From Cupriavidus yeoncheonensis (GTDB lineage: Bacteria > Pseudomonadota > Gammaproteobacteria > Burkholderiales > Burkholderiaceae): a stretch of DNA of 64,000 bases. The stretch spans positions 1 through 64,000 of the forward strand of contig NZ_CAJPUY010000022.1 in the NCBI RefSeq assembly GCF_905397275.1. The letters run 5' to 3'. A program made the translations under genes and the position numbers. The notes under the pieces were generated by a model. The model ran no database searches and was not told the DNA's origin. It worked only from the letters and a program-made list of their open reading frames with translations. This document shows, piece after piece, positions 1 to 8,243 of the stretch; the stretch's first letter is position 1, and each line of letters starts with the position of its first letter.

Positions 1-35
1 CAGCTTGAAGCTGGCGTCAAATTGTCGGCGCCTTC

Positions 36-611
36 TTGTCATCTATCTTTCTTCCTCGTCGATTCCGGATTGTCCTCCTATCGACCTGTCCGAGGAAATT
101 AGACCACCACAATCAAGTGAGGGGTCTTCAAAAAGACGTACCGATTTATAAAATAACAAAGGAGCTTCTTGAGGAAATGGCGTTCAAATATCTTAAGCCG
201 TTATTTCCGCTGTTGTATAAGGTAAAAGTTGAAGCGCCAATAGAACATCCTGAAAACTTTGATCAATTAATGAAGGAGATAGGGGGGGAAATAGAAGAAG
301 AAATTAAGCGTATGCGATTGTCTCTGCAGCGGTCGAAGCTCAAGGCGGAGTCGAAAAAAGCCGAAGTCCAACGGACGGTGGCGCACGCGGTCGCTATCCT
401 CCTCAGCATGGGGGAAAAGGAGGATGAAGTCGTCCGATCGCTGTCGCAGCTTGCCGAGAGGCGAGTAGCGTGCGACGCACAATGGCTAATTGTTGAGTAC
501 TTGCAGAATAAAAATTTAAAGAAAAATGCAAGCAATGCTACGGGTCGTGAGAAGGCTGCTGCCGATGAGATGATGGAGGACTATGCCGGGCACAATGGGA
601 GGCCGACATGA
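36..611 (+). CDS. C-terminal part of a TnsC-like AAA+ transposition regulator, probably frame-interrupted
   Basis: In Tn7-type elements TnsC is the ATPase linking the target selector (TnsD/TniQ) to the transposase. Only the region after the ATPase core is visible here. The pattern NQVRG...ITKELLEEMA...LKPLFPLL matches the C-terminal 'AQvRAI...IT..lI..vA...f..v.PmL' segment that I recall for TnsC proteins. A charged helical tail follows (residues about 75-125). The frame is closed by a stop at 6-8, and no Walker motif lies between it and the first plausible start, so the gene is either a fragment or frameshifted just left of here. The first base of the frame used is a TTG; a GTG at 117 or ATG at 177 could also start a short protein. 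Its stop overlaps the tniQ start by ATGA, so the two are coupled. The family call rests on remembered motifs only. Confidence 0.4.
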   Translation: MSSIFLPRRFRIVLLSTCPRKLDHHNQVRGLQKDVPIYKITKELLEEMAFKYLKPLFPLLYKVKVEAPIEHPENFDQLMKEIGGEIEEEIKRMRLSLQRSKLKAESKKAEVQRTVAHAVAILLSMGEKEDEVVRSLSQLAERRVACDAQWLIVEYLQNKNLKKNASNATGREKAAADEMMEDYAGHNGRPT

Positions 612-2161
612 ATCTATTTCTGCCAGCACCATACCAGGACGAATTGGCTTCCAGCGTATGCATGCGCTACATCGCTTCTTTTGGAAGACAGGAAGCCAGG
701 TTACGGTTTCCAGCGTTTTTCGGGAAACGTGAACGGGGGGGATTTCACCTTCCATTTCACCTTCCGATAGCACTGAGCAGGGTTGCCTTGGATTACGAAC
801 TGCATTCCAGCGTTACATGGATTCAGTTGTTCCTCCACCATACGATCATCCCTTACCTTTGTGCATATCAACGGCCGGATGCCGCCGCGCTGATCTACAC
901 GACGTTGTTACAGGGCGGGGATTGGCGAGGTAAAGTCTATTCGGTCATCAGATCCGCGAAGCATTTGGTGGCCGGTACCCTTCGCTGGTGTCCGGATTGT
1001 GCGGACGAAGAGAGAGAAAGTGGTGAAGCTTGGTGGCACCTTAGTCATCAGCTAGCCGGCGTCTGGACATGTGACATCCACCAAGTCGAGTTGATTGGCG
1101 CTGATGCTGTCGAAGGATATGAGGACGCGCTACTCTGGGAGTCGGCTGAAATATTGATCCCCAGGGACACTGCGAAGTACCGGAAGACGCCGGTCCTGTC
1201 GGACAGGTTGAAAATGCTGTCAAGACATGTCATCGAGTTGCTTCGACAGCCGACCTGTTCCTGTTCGGATGAAGTGCCTTCCTTGCTGATAGCGACGCAG
1301 AAGGCAGGCTTTTCCGGCCGCGTGGAGGAAAGATTGTGTGAGACCACCTTCGAGACATATTGGCAGGAAGCGATTTCCCGACTGAAGGGCCTGGATGACT
1401 TTTTCCCCTGTGGATGGTTGAGTCACGAATCTTGTCGAGACAAGGTCATGAGAGATCCGCTGTGTCGAACGATGTGGAGGATATTTCTCAAGGACAAATA
1501 TGACGTGGAACTGGAGGATGAGAGGGAACGAGAAGCCAGCAACGACGAAGCGGCAAGGAAACGTCTAATCTTGCTATGCCCTAACCCATTTGCGTCGCAT
1601 ATGGGGCCGATCGCCATGGCGATCGTCTCGCCGAGAAGGTGGGCCGGCGAGTTTGTGCGTGCTTCGTGTGCCTGCGGTCTGTCAATCAAGATCAGCTCGC
1701 GATTCAATAGAACGATCTTCGACATGTCTCAAGTGGAGGCGGTCAACACCTACGGCAAGGACTGGGCGTTTGAAGTGACGAGTCAAGTCGATGCTGGCAT
1801 GACCCTTAATGTGGTTGCCGAGGCAATGAAGATACCCCTGGGGTCGGCGAAAGTGTTGTACGCAAAAGGAAGGCGAACGCCATCGAATTGGAAGCAGGTG
1901 GTTTCCGGGTCGAAAAGCCACTGGAAAAAGTCGGCGTTCTATTGTCCTAATGATAGCGCCGATCACGGCCCCAATCACCGGGTCGAGCAAGTCCGAATAC
2001 CACGGCGATCGGAAGTTGCTCATTTGGCATGCTCGTGCGGCCTGCGGATCGTTGTTGGACTTGAGTGTGCGGGACGAACGATACACGACAGCGACATTTA
2101 TAGGGTTATGAGGGGTGAGTTGAGGCGGACGCACGCAGACCTTGATCCTGACGCTTCCTGA
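608..2161 (+). CDS. tniQ: TniQ/TnsD-family transposition target selector
   Basis: TniQ/TnsD proteins bind the attachment site and recruit TnsC. The N-terminal TniQ domain covers about residues 5-165. It has the family's zinc-binding spacing: CPDC at 128-131 and C155/H158, following 'AGTLRWCPDC'. The C-terminal half carries two similar cysteine/histidine modules: one around 324-356 (CPNPFASH ... CACGL) and one around 446-477 (CPNDSADH ... CSCGL). They look like an internal duplication and would be the DNA-reading part. At 517 residues it is close to full-length TnsD (about 500) and longer than short TniQ proteins. The ATG overlaps the preceding stop by four bases. No cargo gene lies between it and the presumed transposon end. 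Confidence 0.85.
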   Translation: MNLFLPAPYQDELASSVCMRYIASFGRQEARLRFPAFFGKRERGGFHLPFHLPIALSRVALDYELHSSVTWIQLFLHHTIIPYLCAYQRPDAAALIYTTLLQGGDWRGKVYSVIRSAKHLVAGTLRWCPDCADEERESGEAWWHLSHQLAGVWTCDIHQVELIGADAVEGYEDALLWESAEILIPRDTAKYRKTPVLSDRLKMLSRHVIELLRQPTCSCSDEVPSLLIATQKAGFSGRVEERLCETTFETYWQEAISRLKGLDDFFPCGWLSHESCRDKVMRDPLCRTMWRIFLKDKYDVELEDEREREASNDEAARKRLILLCPNPFASHMGPIAMAIVSPRRWAGEFVRASCACGLSIKISSRFNRTIFDMSQVEAVNTYGKDWAFEVTSQVDAGMTLNVVAEAMKIPLGSAKVLYAKGRRTPSNWKQVVSGSKSHWKKSAFYCPNDSADHGPNHRVEQVRIPRRSEVAHLACSCGLRIVVGLECAGRTIHDSDIYRVMRGELRRTHADLDPDAS

Positions 2162-2204
2162 TGGGAGCGGTCGACAAGGGCAACCTAGGGGGCCAAGACA
2201 TTTG

Positions 2205-2319
2205 GTAAGTCAGCTTTTGTACGTGATGCATAGGTTATGTAAGAGCAAGGCCGTTCACGAAGCAAATGGCTGCGAGAAATATCAAAGGCTTACAGGAGGG
2301 TCTGTAAGGCAGCTTTTGT
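2205..2319. repeat. Pair of 16-bp direct repeats, candidate TnsB-binding sites of the transposon end
   Basis: GTAAGTCAGCTTTTGT at 2205-2220 and GTAAGGCAGCTTTTGT at 2304-2319 differ at one base and stand 99 bp apart. They are in the non-coding tail after tniQ, where a Tn7-like left end with several transposase sites is expected. A weaker third copy of GTAAG lies at 2239-2243. The outer repeat lies six bases from the proposed terminus. Confidence 0.55.
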
Positions 2320-2480
2320 CAGACACCATATCAGTTGGTCAGTGAAAACTAAGCGCTTACTAGTAAATTAAGTTCGTACCAAGAGTCGTTTGCGACGCAC
2401 AACGTGTAGGAGAAGCGAACTCACGACCCACGAGCCCGTTCGAGGCCGCATTCGATGTCGCGATAGCAGACGTGTGCACA

Positions 2481-2585
2481 ATGCTCGCGCTGCGCGGAGC
2501 GTTGCCTGGTGGGCGGCGAGACGAGCAGGAAACCCTGTCCGACACGGCCGCTAGAGAATTGCGAGAAGAGACGGCTGGAAGGTAG
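2481..2585 (+). pseudogene. Nudix hydrolase remnant (Nudix box only)
   Basis: A short plus-strand reading frame, open from 2367, ends in LPGGRRDEQETL followed by AARELREETAG. This fits the Nudix signature G-x5-E-x7-REU-x-EE-x-G except that the final Gly is Ala, one residue early. Nothing resembling the N-terminal strands of a Nudix fold or the C-terminal helix is found on either side; the frame stops directly after the box. It therefore looks like a scrap of a gene lost when the neighbouring transposon or other DNA arrived. The flanks, 2326-2480 and 2586-2660, hold no other gene that I can support. Confidence 0.4.
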
Positions 2586-2660
2586 GACGCACGCTTTCCA
2601 GTATCAACCAGCCTAGTTGTATTATTCCGCCAGAAGTAGTTCAACGGAATCAACTCTTAA

Positions 2661-3680
2661 CTATCGGGGTGGTGAAGTACTTTCGCGAATCACTAAGTCA
2701 GGTTCGAACTCGGTCTGGATGCGTTTGGCCCCGCCTTCAATCTGGTCAATCAAGTTGCGCGAAGTAAGTTCGCCAATCAGAACGGGATTCGAGCGCACGG
2801 TCGTTAGTGCGGGCGTTACTAGTTCCGCCATCTGCCAGTCGCCGAAGCCTGTGACCGAGATGTCGCTCGGAACCGAAAGTCCTAAGGTGCGGCACTCCGC
2901 AATCGCTGCCACAGCGATGAAGTCATTGATGCATATCAGGGCGGTCGGCTGTTCGTCATGCGACAGCGAGCCCTTGTGCTGCAGGCAGGCGCGAACCGCT
3001 TGCCGCACAGCAGGTGCGTCGTAAGGGGTCGGAAAAATGCGGCTGTCGGGTAAGGAAATGCTGTTCTCGCTGAGGACGTCTCGGATGCCCAGAAGCCGTT
3101 GGGACGATAGAAACTGAGTTTCGAGAGGTCCTGGGAGCACGGCAAACTGCCGGTGTCCTTGTTTGACCAGGTAGGCAGTTAGCCTGCGCATGGCCAAGCG
3201 GTTGTCATACCCCACCGTCGGGTGCATACCTTCACGGTCGACGGCCCACATTAGGACATACGGAATGGCGTGCTTGTGTATTAGCGAGAAGACTTCGGGA
3301 TGATGTTGCGAACCGATTATTGCGATTCCGTCGACTCTGCGCTCCAATAGGGCGCGCGCGCAGCGCAATTCGGTCTCGCTGTCGTCACGGTGGCAAGTTA
3401 ATAGAACCGTATATCCAAGCCGGTCGAGCTGGGCCTCCAAGGTATCGACTGCTTTGGCGTAAAGCTCATTCATCAGTGTCGGCGCGATTATGCCAACCGA
3501 CCGCGTGCGCCCCTGGCGTAGCTCGCGAGCTGCCGAGGAAGGAACGTAGTTGAGGCTTGCAATAGCGTTTCGTACGCGCTCCAGCGTGTCAGGTCGCAGC
3601 CGATCCGGCGATGTCAGCGCACGGGAAACAGTTGCCGAGGAAACCCCGGCGAGGAGGGCGACTTGCTTGACATTCACCAT
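2661..3680 (-). CDS. LacI-family transcriptional regulator
   Basis: The 339-residue protein has the LacI helix-turn-helix at residues 3-25 (VKQVALLAGVSSATVSRAL). The hinge helix SSAARELRQ follows near residue 50, and then comes a periplasmic-binding-protein-like sensor domain to the end (LICINDFIAV and SVTGFGDW are typical). It is the last gene on the minus strand of the Bug/CoA-transferase/oxidase cluster and is separated from it by about 125 bp. It therefore probably has its own promoter and represses the cluster through the CG-centred palindromes upstream of the FAD oxidase gene. The inducer is unknown; a carboxylic acid or its CoA ester is a guess from the neighbours. Confidence 0.93.
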   Translation of the reverse strand: MVNVKQVALLAGVSSATVSRALTSPDRLRPDTLERVRNAIASLNYVPSSAARELRQGRTRSVGIIAPTLMNELYAKAVDTLEAQLDRLGYTVLLTCHRDDSETELRCARALLERRVDGIAIIGSQHHPEVFSLIHKHAIPYVLMWAVDREGMHPTVGYDNRLAMRRLTAYLVKQGHRQFAVLPGPLETQFLSSQRLLGIRDVLSENSISLPDSRIFPTPYDAPAVRQAVRACLQHKGSLSHDEQPTALICINDFIAVAAIAECRTLGLSVPSDISVTGFGDWQMAELVTPALTTVRSNPVLIGELTSRNLIDQIEGGAKRIQTEFEPDLVIRESTSPPR

Positions 3681-3732
3681 ATCGGGCCAGATGTTATCTT
3701 CAGCCGGGATGCCGGCCGTCTGTCATCCATTG

Positions 3733-3743
3733 TAACGACGTTA
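3733..3743. promoter_or_regulatory. Possible autoregulatory palindrome upstream of the LacI gene
   Basis: TAACGACGTTA is an 11-bp odd palindrome in the gap between the Bug gene and the LacI start. It differs from the two CG-centred sites near 7730 and 7820, so it may be coincidental. Confidence 0.22.
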
Positions 3744-3807
3744 ATCGAAAGCTATTTCCCGTCGTCGAGGGGCCCTGTCCCGACGACGGACCTACATCGC
3801 GGTGATG

Positions 3808-4791
3808 CTAGTCAAGGCGGACCTTTGCTGAATCTGCCACTCGTTTCCACTTCGACAGCTCGGCGCGAAGAAACGTATTGAACGCCTCAGGTGTGCCACC
3901 CGCGATTTGCGCCCCTTGAGCCATCAGCTTGTCGCGGATCTCCGGATCCTGGAGGGCTTTGTTGAATTCGGCGTTCATCTTGGCAATGATGGCCTGTGAT
4001 GTCCCGTTCGGAACCATGAAGCCCCCCCAGGACACGGCTTCGTAGCCGCTTATCCCGAGCGCTTCATCAACCGTGGGTACATCGGGCAGTGACGGTAATC
4101 GGGTCTTGCTCGTGACCGCGAGCGCCCTGAGCTTTCCACTCTTGACGTGCGGCATGCCCGCAAGCGCGGTGGGAAGGGCAATATTGATCTGCTGACCAAG
4201 CACGTCTGTGAGCGAAGGCGCATCTCCCTTATAGGGAACGTGGCTCATCTTGACCCCAGCCATGGTATTAAGGAGTTCGCCGGCCAGGTGGCTGCCCGCA
4301 CCATTGCCGGCGGATCCATAAGTGATCTGACCCGGCTTGGCCTTTGCCATCGCGATCAATTGGCGCAGGTCCTTGATTGGCGAATTTGCTGCTGTGACGA
4401 TGATGAGCGGCACAGTTGTCACCAAGACAACTGGAGCAAAGTCCTTCAGGGAGTCATAAGGGAGTTTTCCGTATACCGCAGGATTGATGGCATTCGGTCC
4501 CAGATTGGCCATCAGCACCGTGTAGCCGTCAGGCTGCGCTTTCGCGACCGCTTCGTTAGCGATGATGCCGTTTGCACCAGGTCGGTTCTCGACAACAACG
4601 GATTCGCCCCACGCTTGGCTGAGTCTTGCGCTTAGGAGTCTGGCCGTCACATCTGAGGCGCCACCAGGTGGATAGGGAAGAACGACTCGAATCGGTTGGG
4701 CTGGCCATTCTTTGGCCTGGGCCGCCTGTCCGATAGTTAGTGTTGCTCCGCAGAAGGCCAATGCCCCCGCAATTCGCAGAAATCGATGCAT
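3808..4791 (-). CDS. Bug-family (TctC-like) periplasmic solute-binding receptor
   Basis: Tripartite tricarboxylate receptor proteins bind small carboxylates in the periplasm. I place the start at the ATG at 4791 because a GGAG lies seven bases upstream and a clean Sec signal (residues 1-26, ending AQA) follows directly. Upstream starts give an implausible hydrophilic leader. The mature domain has the family hallmarks: PIRVVLPYPPGG near residue 35, then VVENRPGANG, DGYTVLM, and SHVPYKG. At 327 residues the length is typical. No TctA/TctB membrane subunits are in the window, so it is one of the many orphan Bug receptors of Cupriavidus-like genomes. It lies directly after the CoA-transferase gene. 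Confidence 0.93.
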   Translation of the reverse strand: MHRFLRIAGALAFCGATLTIGQAAQAKEWPAQPIRVVLPYPPGGASDVTARLLSARLSQAWGESVVVENRPGANGIIANEAVAKAQPDGYTVLMANLGPNAINPAVYGKLPYDSLKDFAPVVLVTTVPLIIVTAANSPIKDLRQLIAMAKAKPGQITYGSAGNGAGSHLAGELLNTMAGVKMSHVPYKGDAPSLTDVLGQQINIALPTALAGMPHVKSGKLRALAVTSKTRLPSLPDVPTVDEALGISGYEAVSWGGFMVPNGTSQAIIAKMNAEFNKALQDPEIRDKLMAQGAQIAGGTPEAFNTFLRAELSKWKRVADSAKVRLD

Positions 4792-4850
4792 GCTTGTCTC
4801 CATGTGAACATGATCTTTTTGGCGATCACTGTGTTCAAGCCATCTACGCG

Positions 4851-6074
4851 TCAAATCGTCCCGTTGCGGCGCAGTGCGTGAATTTGCTCCAAGGTTTGTC
4901 CGAGTTCTTCCTTCAGGATGGCTTCTGTGTGTTCGCCCAGCGCTGGGGGAGCGCGACGATAGTCGATCCTGCTACGAGAGAACTTGATGGGATTTGCAAT
5001 CTGGGGCGCGCTTGTTCCGCAGCTGTGGGGTAATGAGAAAACCATCTCGCGCGCTCGGACATGAGGGTCCTCCAGTGTTTCGGGAACGCTCTGGATAGGC
5101 CCACAAGGTACGCCGACCGATTCCAATAGTGTGAGCCACGTGTCTCTCTCTCGTTCGGCAAAACGCTCTGAGAGCACGGTCACAAGACTTTCACGGTGCT
5201 TTAGACGATCCGCATTGTTTCGATAGCGGTCATCATCTGGAAGCTTGACTAGCCCTAGGGCTTCGCACAACGCTCGGAACTGCCGGTCATTTCCGACCGC
5301 TACGATAAGAGAGCCATCGCTTGCAGGAAATGATTGGTAAGGTGCCAGATTGGGATGCGCATTGCCCCAGCGTCGTGGATGGATCCCACCCACCAGGTAG
5401 TTCGACGCCTGGTTTGCCAGCCATGCCACCTGAGTATCCAGCAGGCTCATGTCGATGTACTGCCCGCAACCACTGGTGACGCGCTCGAAGAGCGCACTGA
5501 CAATTGCAACGCTCGCATACATCCCGGTCATCAAGTCCGATATTGGTACCCCGCATTTCTGCGGGCCGCCACCAGGGAGATCGTCGCGCTCTCCCGTAAT
5601 ACTCATCAGGCCTCCCATGGCTTGCACCACGAAATCGTAGCCGGCTCGCTTGCGGTACGGACCCGTCTGACCGAAACCTGTGATGGAGCAGTAGACGAGG
5701 CGAGGATTGATCTCACTTAACGCGTTGAATTCCAACCCGTAGCGTTGCATGTCACCGAACTTGTAGTTCTCAACAAAGACGTCGCTATCCTTGACTAACT
5801 CGCGCAGCAAATCCTGACCGGCCTTGCTGCTCACATCTAGAGTGATCGAGCGTTTGCCGCGATTGGCACACAGGAAGTAAGCTGACTCATCTGTCGTAGT
5901 GCCATCTTCCCGGGTAAGGAAGGGCGGGCCCCAAGCTCGCGTGTCGTCTCCGCTGCCAGGACGCTCGACCTTGATCACGTCGGCGCCCAAATCGGACAGC
6001 AATTGCGTGCTCCAGGGGCCGGCCAGGATCCGGCTCAGGTCTAAGACCTTGATACCTGCAAGGGGGCCTGCCAT
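4851..6074 (-). CDS. Class III CoA-transferase (CaiB/BaiF family)
   Basis: Transfers CoA between an acyl-CoA donor and a free carboxylic acid. The N-terminus LAGIKVLDLSRILAGPW and GADVIKVERPG (residues 6-40) are diagnostic. D180 in the ISDLMTG segment corresponds to the catalytic aspartate that forms the aspartyl-CoA intermediate in formyl-CoA transferase. At 407 residues it has family length. It lies between the Bug receptor and the FAD oxidase genes on one strand with short gaps, so an operon importing, activating and oxidising a carboxylic acid is likely. The acid cannot be named from sequence. Confidence 0.93.
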   Translation of the reverse strand: MAGPLAGIKVLDLSRILAGPWSTQLLSDLGADVIKVERPGSGDDTRAWGPPFLTREDGTTTDESAYFLCANRGKRSITLDVSSKAGQDLLRELVKDSDVFVENYKFGDMQRYGLEFNALSEINPRLVYCSITGFGQTGPYRKRAGYDFVVQAMGGLMSITGERDDLPGGGPQKCGVPISDLMTGMYASVAIVSALFERVTSGCGQYIDMSLLDTQVAWLANQASNYLVGGIHPRRWGNAHPNLAPYQSFPASDGSLIVAVGNDRQFRALCEALGLVKLPDDDRYRNNADRLKHRESLVTVLSERFAERERDTWLTLLESVGVPCGPIQSVPETLEDPHVRAREMVFSLPHSCGTSAPQIANPIKFSRSRIDYRRAPPALGEHTEAILKEELGQTLEQIHALRRNGTI

Positions 6075-6100
6075 ATTCTTGCTCCTTCCGATTGGGCCAG

Positions 6101-7705
6101 TTAGCTTGGGTCAAACAGCACGCCAGGATTCAGGATTTGGTGCGGGTCAAAGGCTTGTTTGGCTGCCTTCAGAGCCGTGCAGAAGAGTTCTGGGCGCTCC
6201 TTGTCGTACCAAGGCCGGTGGTCCCTGCCGAGCGCATGGTGATGTGTGACCGTGCCCCCCGCGTCGACCATGGCCTGTTCCGCGATCCGTTTGATTGCCT
6301 GGAACTGCTCGGGCAGCCTCGTCTTGTCGCCGTAGGCAAACCACGTAAAGTATGGAGCTGGCCCATCTGGATAGAGGTGGGTAAATCGGCAAGTTACCGA
6401 CCCGGGACGCCCGGTCACTTCGCGAATGGCTCGATGCGTTTCAGCCTTGACGTGTTGATGGAGCGCGGCAAACCGGTCCCACGTGATGGCAGTCTCCATG
6501 GTTTCGCGCATAACGCCACGCGCGATGGCGTATTCACGCAAGTAGGGGCCGCGCAGGAATTTATTGCGCCAACTCGATGTCGCTGAGTCTGCGCCATCCT
6601 GGTTTCCGCTTACGGTGTCTTTATCCCATTCAGCGCCGAATTCTGCGCAGATTTCCAATGCGCGCTTCAGTCGTGCGTCGACAGGGTGGTCGGCGGATTC
6701 AAATCCTAGAACAAGGATGTCGTAGCTACCGTCGCTGGACCCGGTATATTCCGCCTCCTCTCGTTCTACGAGGCGGGCGTTAGAGGGATTCAGTCCCGAC
6801 TGCGAGAGCAATCTCGTTGCCTCGACAGCATTCCCATAGTCTCGAAAGCGCACAGTTGCCTGTTTGCGGAAGACCGGGCGCCGATGAAGTTTGACCCACG
6901 CCTCGGTAATGATGCCCAGTGCGCCCTCCGAGCCGAGAAAGAGGCGATCTGGGTTGGGTCCCGAGCCAGACACTGGGAAGCGCTTAGAGGCAATATCTCC
7001 CCGGGGGGTTACGACGCGCATGCTTTCAACATGGTCGTCGATCTGGGTGAACGCCGTCGCGAAGTGCCCTGCAGCGCGTGTCGCGATCCAGCCACCCAAT
7101 GACGAAAATTCCCAAGCCTGCAAGAAGAATCGCATGGTCAGGCCGGTAGGTTTGAGCTGGCGCTCCAGATCGGGGCCTAAGACACCTGCTTGAATACGGG
7201 CCGCCTGTGATACGTGATCTACCTCCAGCACCTTGTCGAAGTACTTCATGTCAATGGACACCACGCCGCGGTAACGATCGTGTACTGGCGGGTTGACTCC
7301 AGCCACAACGCTAGTGCCGCCGCCGTAAGGGACCGCGGCAATGCTCTGACGCCCACACCAGTCGAACAGATCAACGATATCCTGTTCAGTCCGCGGATAA
7401 GCGACTAAGTCTGGAGGATTTGAAAACTCCTTTCGCATGGCGCGCGCCACATCCATGGTGCCCGCTCCATATGTGTGATACAGGCGGTCATAGTGATCTG
7501 TCGTGCAGAGTTCGCGAAGCGAAGCGGGCGGTTGTACCCGGGGAGCTCTCAACTCAATTTCCTCAGGTCTTGGAAACGGCGTGGCTTCGAAGTGCTCAAT
7601 GCCCAACAGTCGCGTCCATGCCGCCTCGAACTCTTTGATTTCCTCCGGCGTGACGCTGTCTCCCTCATAACCCCAGCCATAAAACTTGCGACGGCGCTCT
7701 TGCAT
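6101..7705 (-). CDS. FAD-linked oxidase of the alkyldihydroxyacetonephosphate synthase-like family
   Basis: The 534-residue protein has the FAD-binding type 4 fold (PYGGGTSVVAG at 126-136, then FLGSEGALGIITEAW) followed by the FAD-oxidase C domain. The unusual N-terminus, MQERRRKFYGWGYEGD, and the HHHALGRDHRPW segment near residue 490 are those of the AGPS-like branch. Bacterial members are mostly 2-hydroxyacid or lipid oxidases of unknown substrate. It is the first gene of the minus-strand cluster, starting about 20 bp inside a LacI-type operator, so it is probably repressed by the LacI regulator. An ether-lipid role is unlikely in this context; oxidation of the imported acid is the simpler inference. 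Confidence 0.88.
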   Translation of the reverse strand: MQERRRKFYGWGYEGDSVTPEEIKEFEAAWTRLLGIEHFEATPFPRPEEIELRAPRVQPPASLRELCTTDHYDRLYHTYGAGTMDVARAMRKEFSNPPDLVAYPRTEQDIVDLFDWCGRQSIAAVPYGGGTSVVAGVNPPVHDRYRGVVSIDMKYFDKVLEVDHVSQAARIQAGVLGPDLERQLKPTGLTMRFFLQAWEFSSLGGWIATRAAGHFATAFTQIDDHVESMRVVTPRGDIASKRFPVSGSGPNPDRLFLGSEGALGIITEAWVKLHRRPVFRKQATVRFRDYGNAVEATRLLSQSGLNPSNARLVEREEAEYTGSSDGSYDILVLGFESADHPVDARLKRALEICAEFGAEWDKDTVSGNQDGADSATSSWRNKFLRGPYLREYAIARGVMRETMETAITWDRFAALHQHVKAETHRAIREVTGRPGSVTCRFTHLYPDGPAPYFTWFAYGDKTRLPEQFQAIKRIAEQAMVDAGGTVTHHHALGRDHRPWYDKERPELFCTALKAAKQAFDPHQILNPGVLFDPS

Positions 7706-7721
7706 TGTTGTCTCCTTGGGT

Positions 7722-7739
7722 TAGGTAATCGATTACATG
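7722..7739. promoter_or_regulatory. LacI-type operator, proximal site
   Basis: The core GTAATCGATTAC (7725-7736) is a perfect 12-bp palindrome with the central CG typical of LacI-family operators. It lies just upstream of the FAD oxidase start, where binding would block transcription. Confidence 0.65.
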
Positions 7740-7811
7740 ATCATGGTTTTCTACAGAAGATACTGTGGCAATGCCGCATATTGTCTTGTTGCGATGCAAC
7801 CAAGGTCACTT

Positions 7812-7829
7812 GATGCAATCGATTACATC
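7812..7829. promoter_or_regulatory. LacI-type operator, distal site
   Basis: GATGCAATCGATTACATC is palindromic except for one base pair and shares the AATCGATTACAT core with the proximal site. The centres are 90 bp apart, a distance allowing DNA looping by a LacI tetramer or two dimers. Confidence 0.62.
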
Positions 7830-7839
7830 AGTTTAGAAT

Positions 7840-8230
7840 CGAACCGGAGGATGTCAAGAACTTAGAGAGCAAGTTGCCGAGAGCCTGGCTTGGGGAACGC
7901 TGGGGTTGGTGTCGGCCATGGAGGGCACGTTGCAGACAAACAAAGGAAGTTTGCGTGTAGCGCGGCTTCAAATTTGTGGAAACAGCGGGCCCGAGTGGTG
8001 CTTCGTGCAAAAGCTCCAGACCTTGAACTCGGTCTCACTAGCCGTCGCATAGGGGTCGCGAAGGGGTGCTCGCCGTGGCCTTTGAGGTTGCAGCCACGCT
8101 TACTCCAAAAGCGTAGAAGATGTTCAGATCGCCAGTTGCATGAATCGACTCTGTCGACAACCCGATTCTCGCGCAGGTCTATCAAGCTGAAATTGACGGA
8201 TCTGCGGAAGTGCGTAGTCCTATCCAAACA
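7840..8230. other. Gene-free stretch between the LacI operators and the gamma-CA-like gene
   Basis: About 390 bases in which I recognise no gene. Open frames exist on both strands but have no family motif, no ribosome-binding site and biased composition. It presumably holds the promoter and leader of the divergent hexapeptide-repeat gene; I could not pick out a convincing -35/-10 pair. Confidence 0.5.
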
Positions 8231-8243
8231 GGAGGAGCAAGTC

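Larger units (their letters stand above)
1..2325 (+). mobile_element. Right-hand part of a Tn7-like transposon, cut by the window edge
   Basis: The element is inferred from a TnsC-like fragment translationally coupled to a TniQ/TnsD gene, followed by a non-coding tail that carries two near-identical 16-bp repeats. The likely outer boundary is the trinucleotide ACA ending at 2325: read on the minus strand the terminus begins TGTCTGAC, in keeping with the TGT...ACA ends of Tn7-type elements. The five bases after it (ccata) would be the candidate target duplication. TnsA and TnsB would lie left of the window. GC content is clearly below that of the core genome to the right. Boundary and activity are inferences. 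Confidence 0.5.

Noticed and set aside
7862-8227. Possible minus-strand gene between the LacI operators and the gamma-CA gene
   Set aside because: No motif, no start signal, and the sequence probably serves as promoter and leader.
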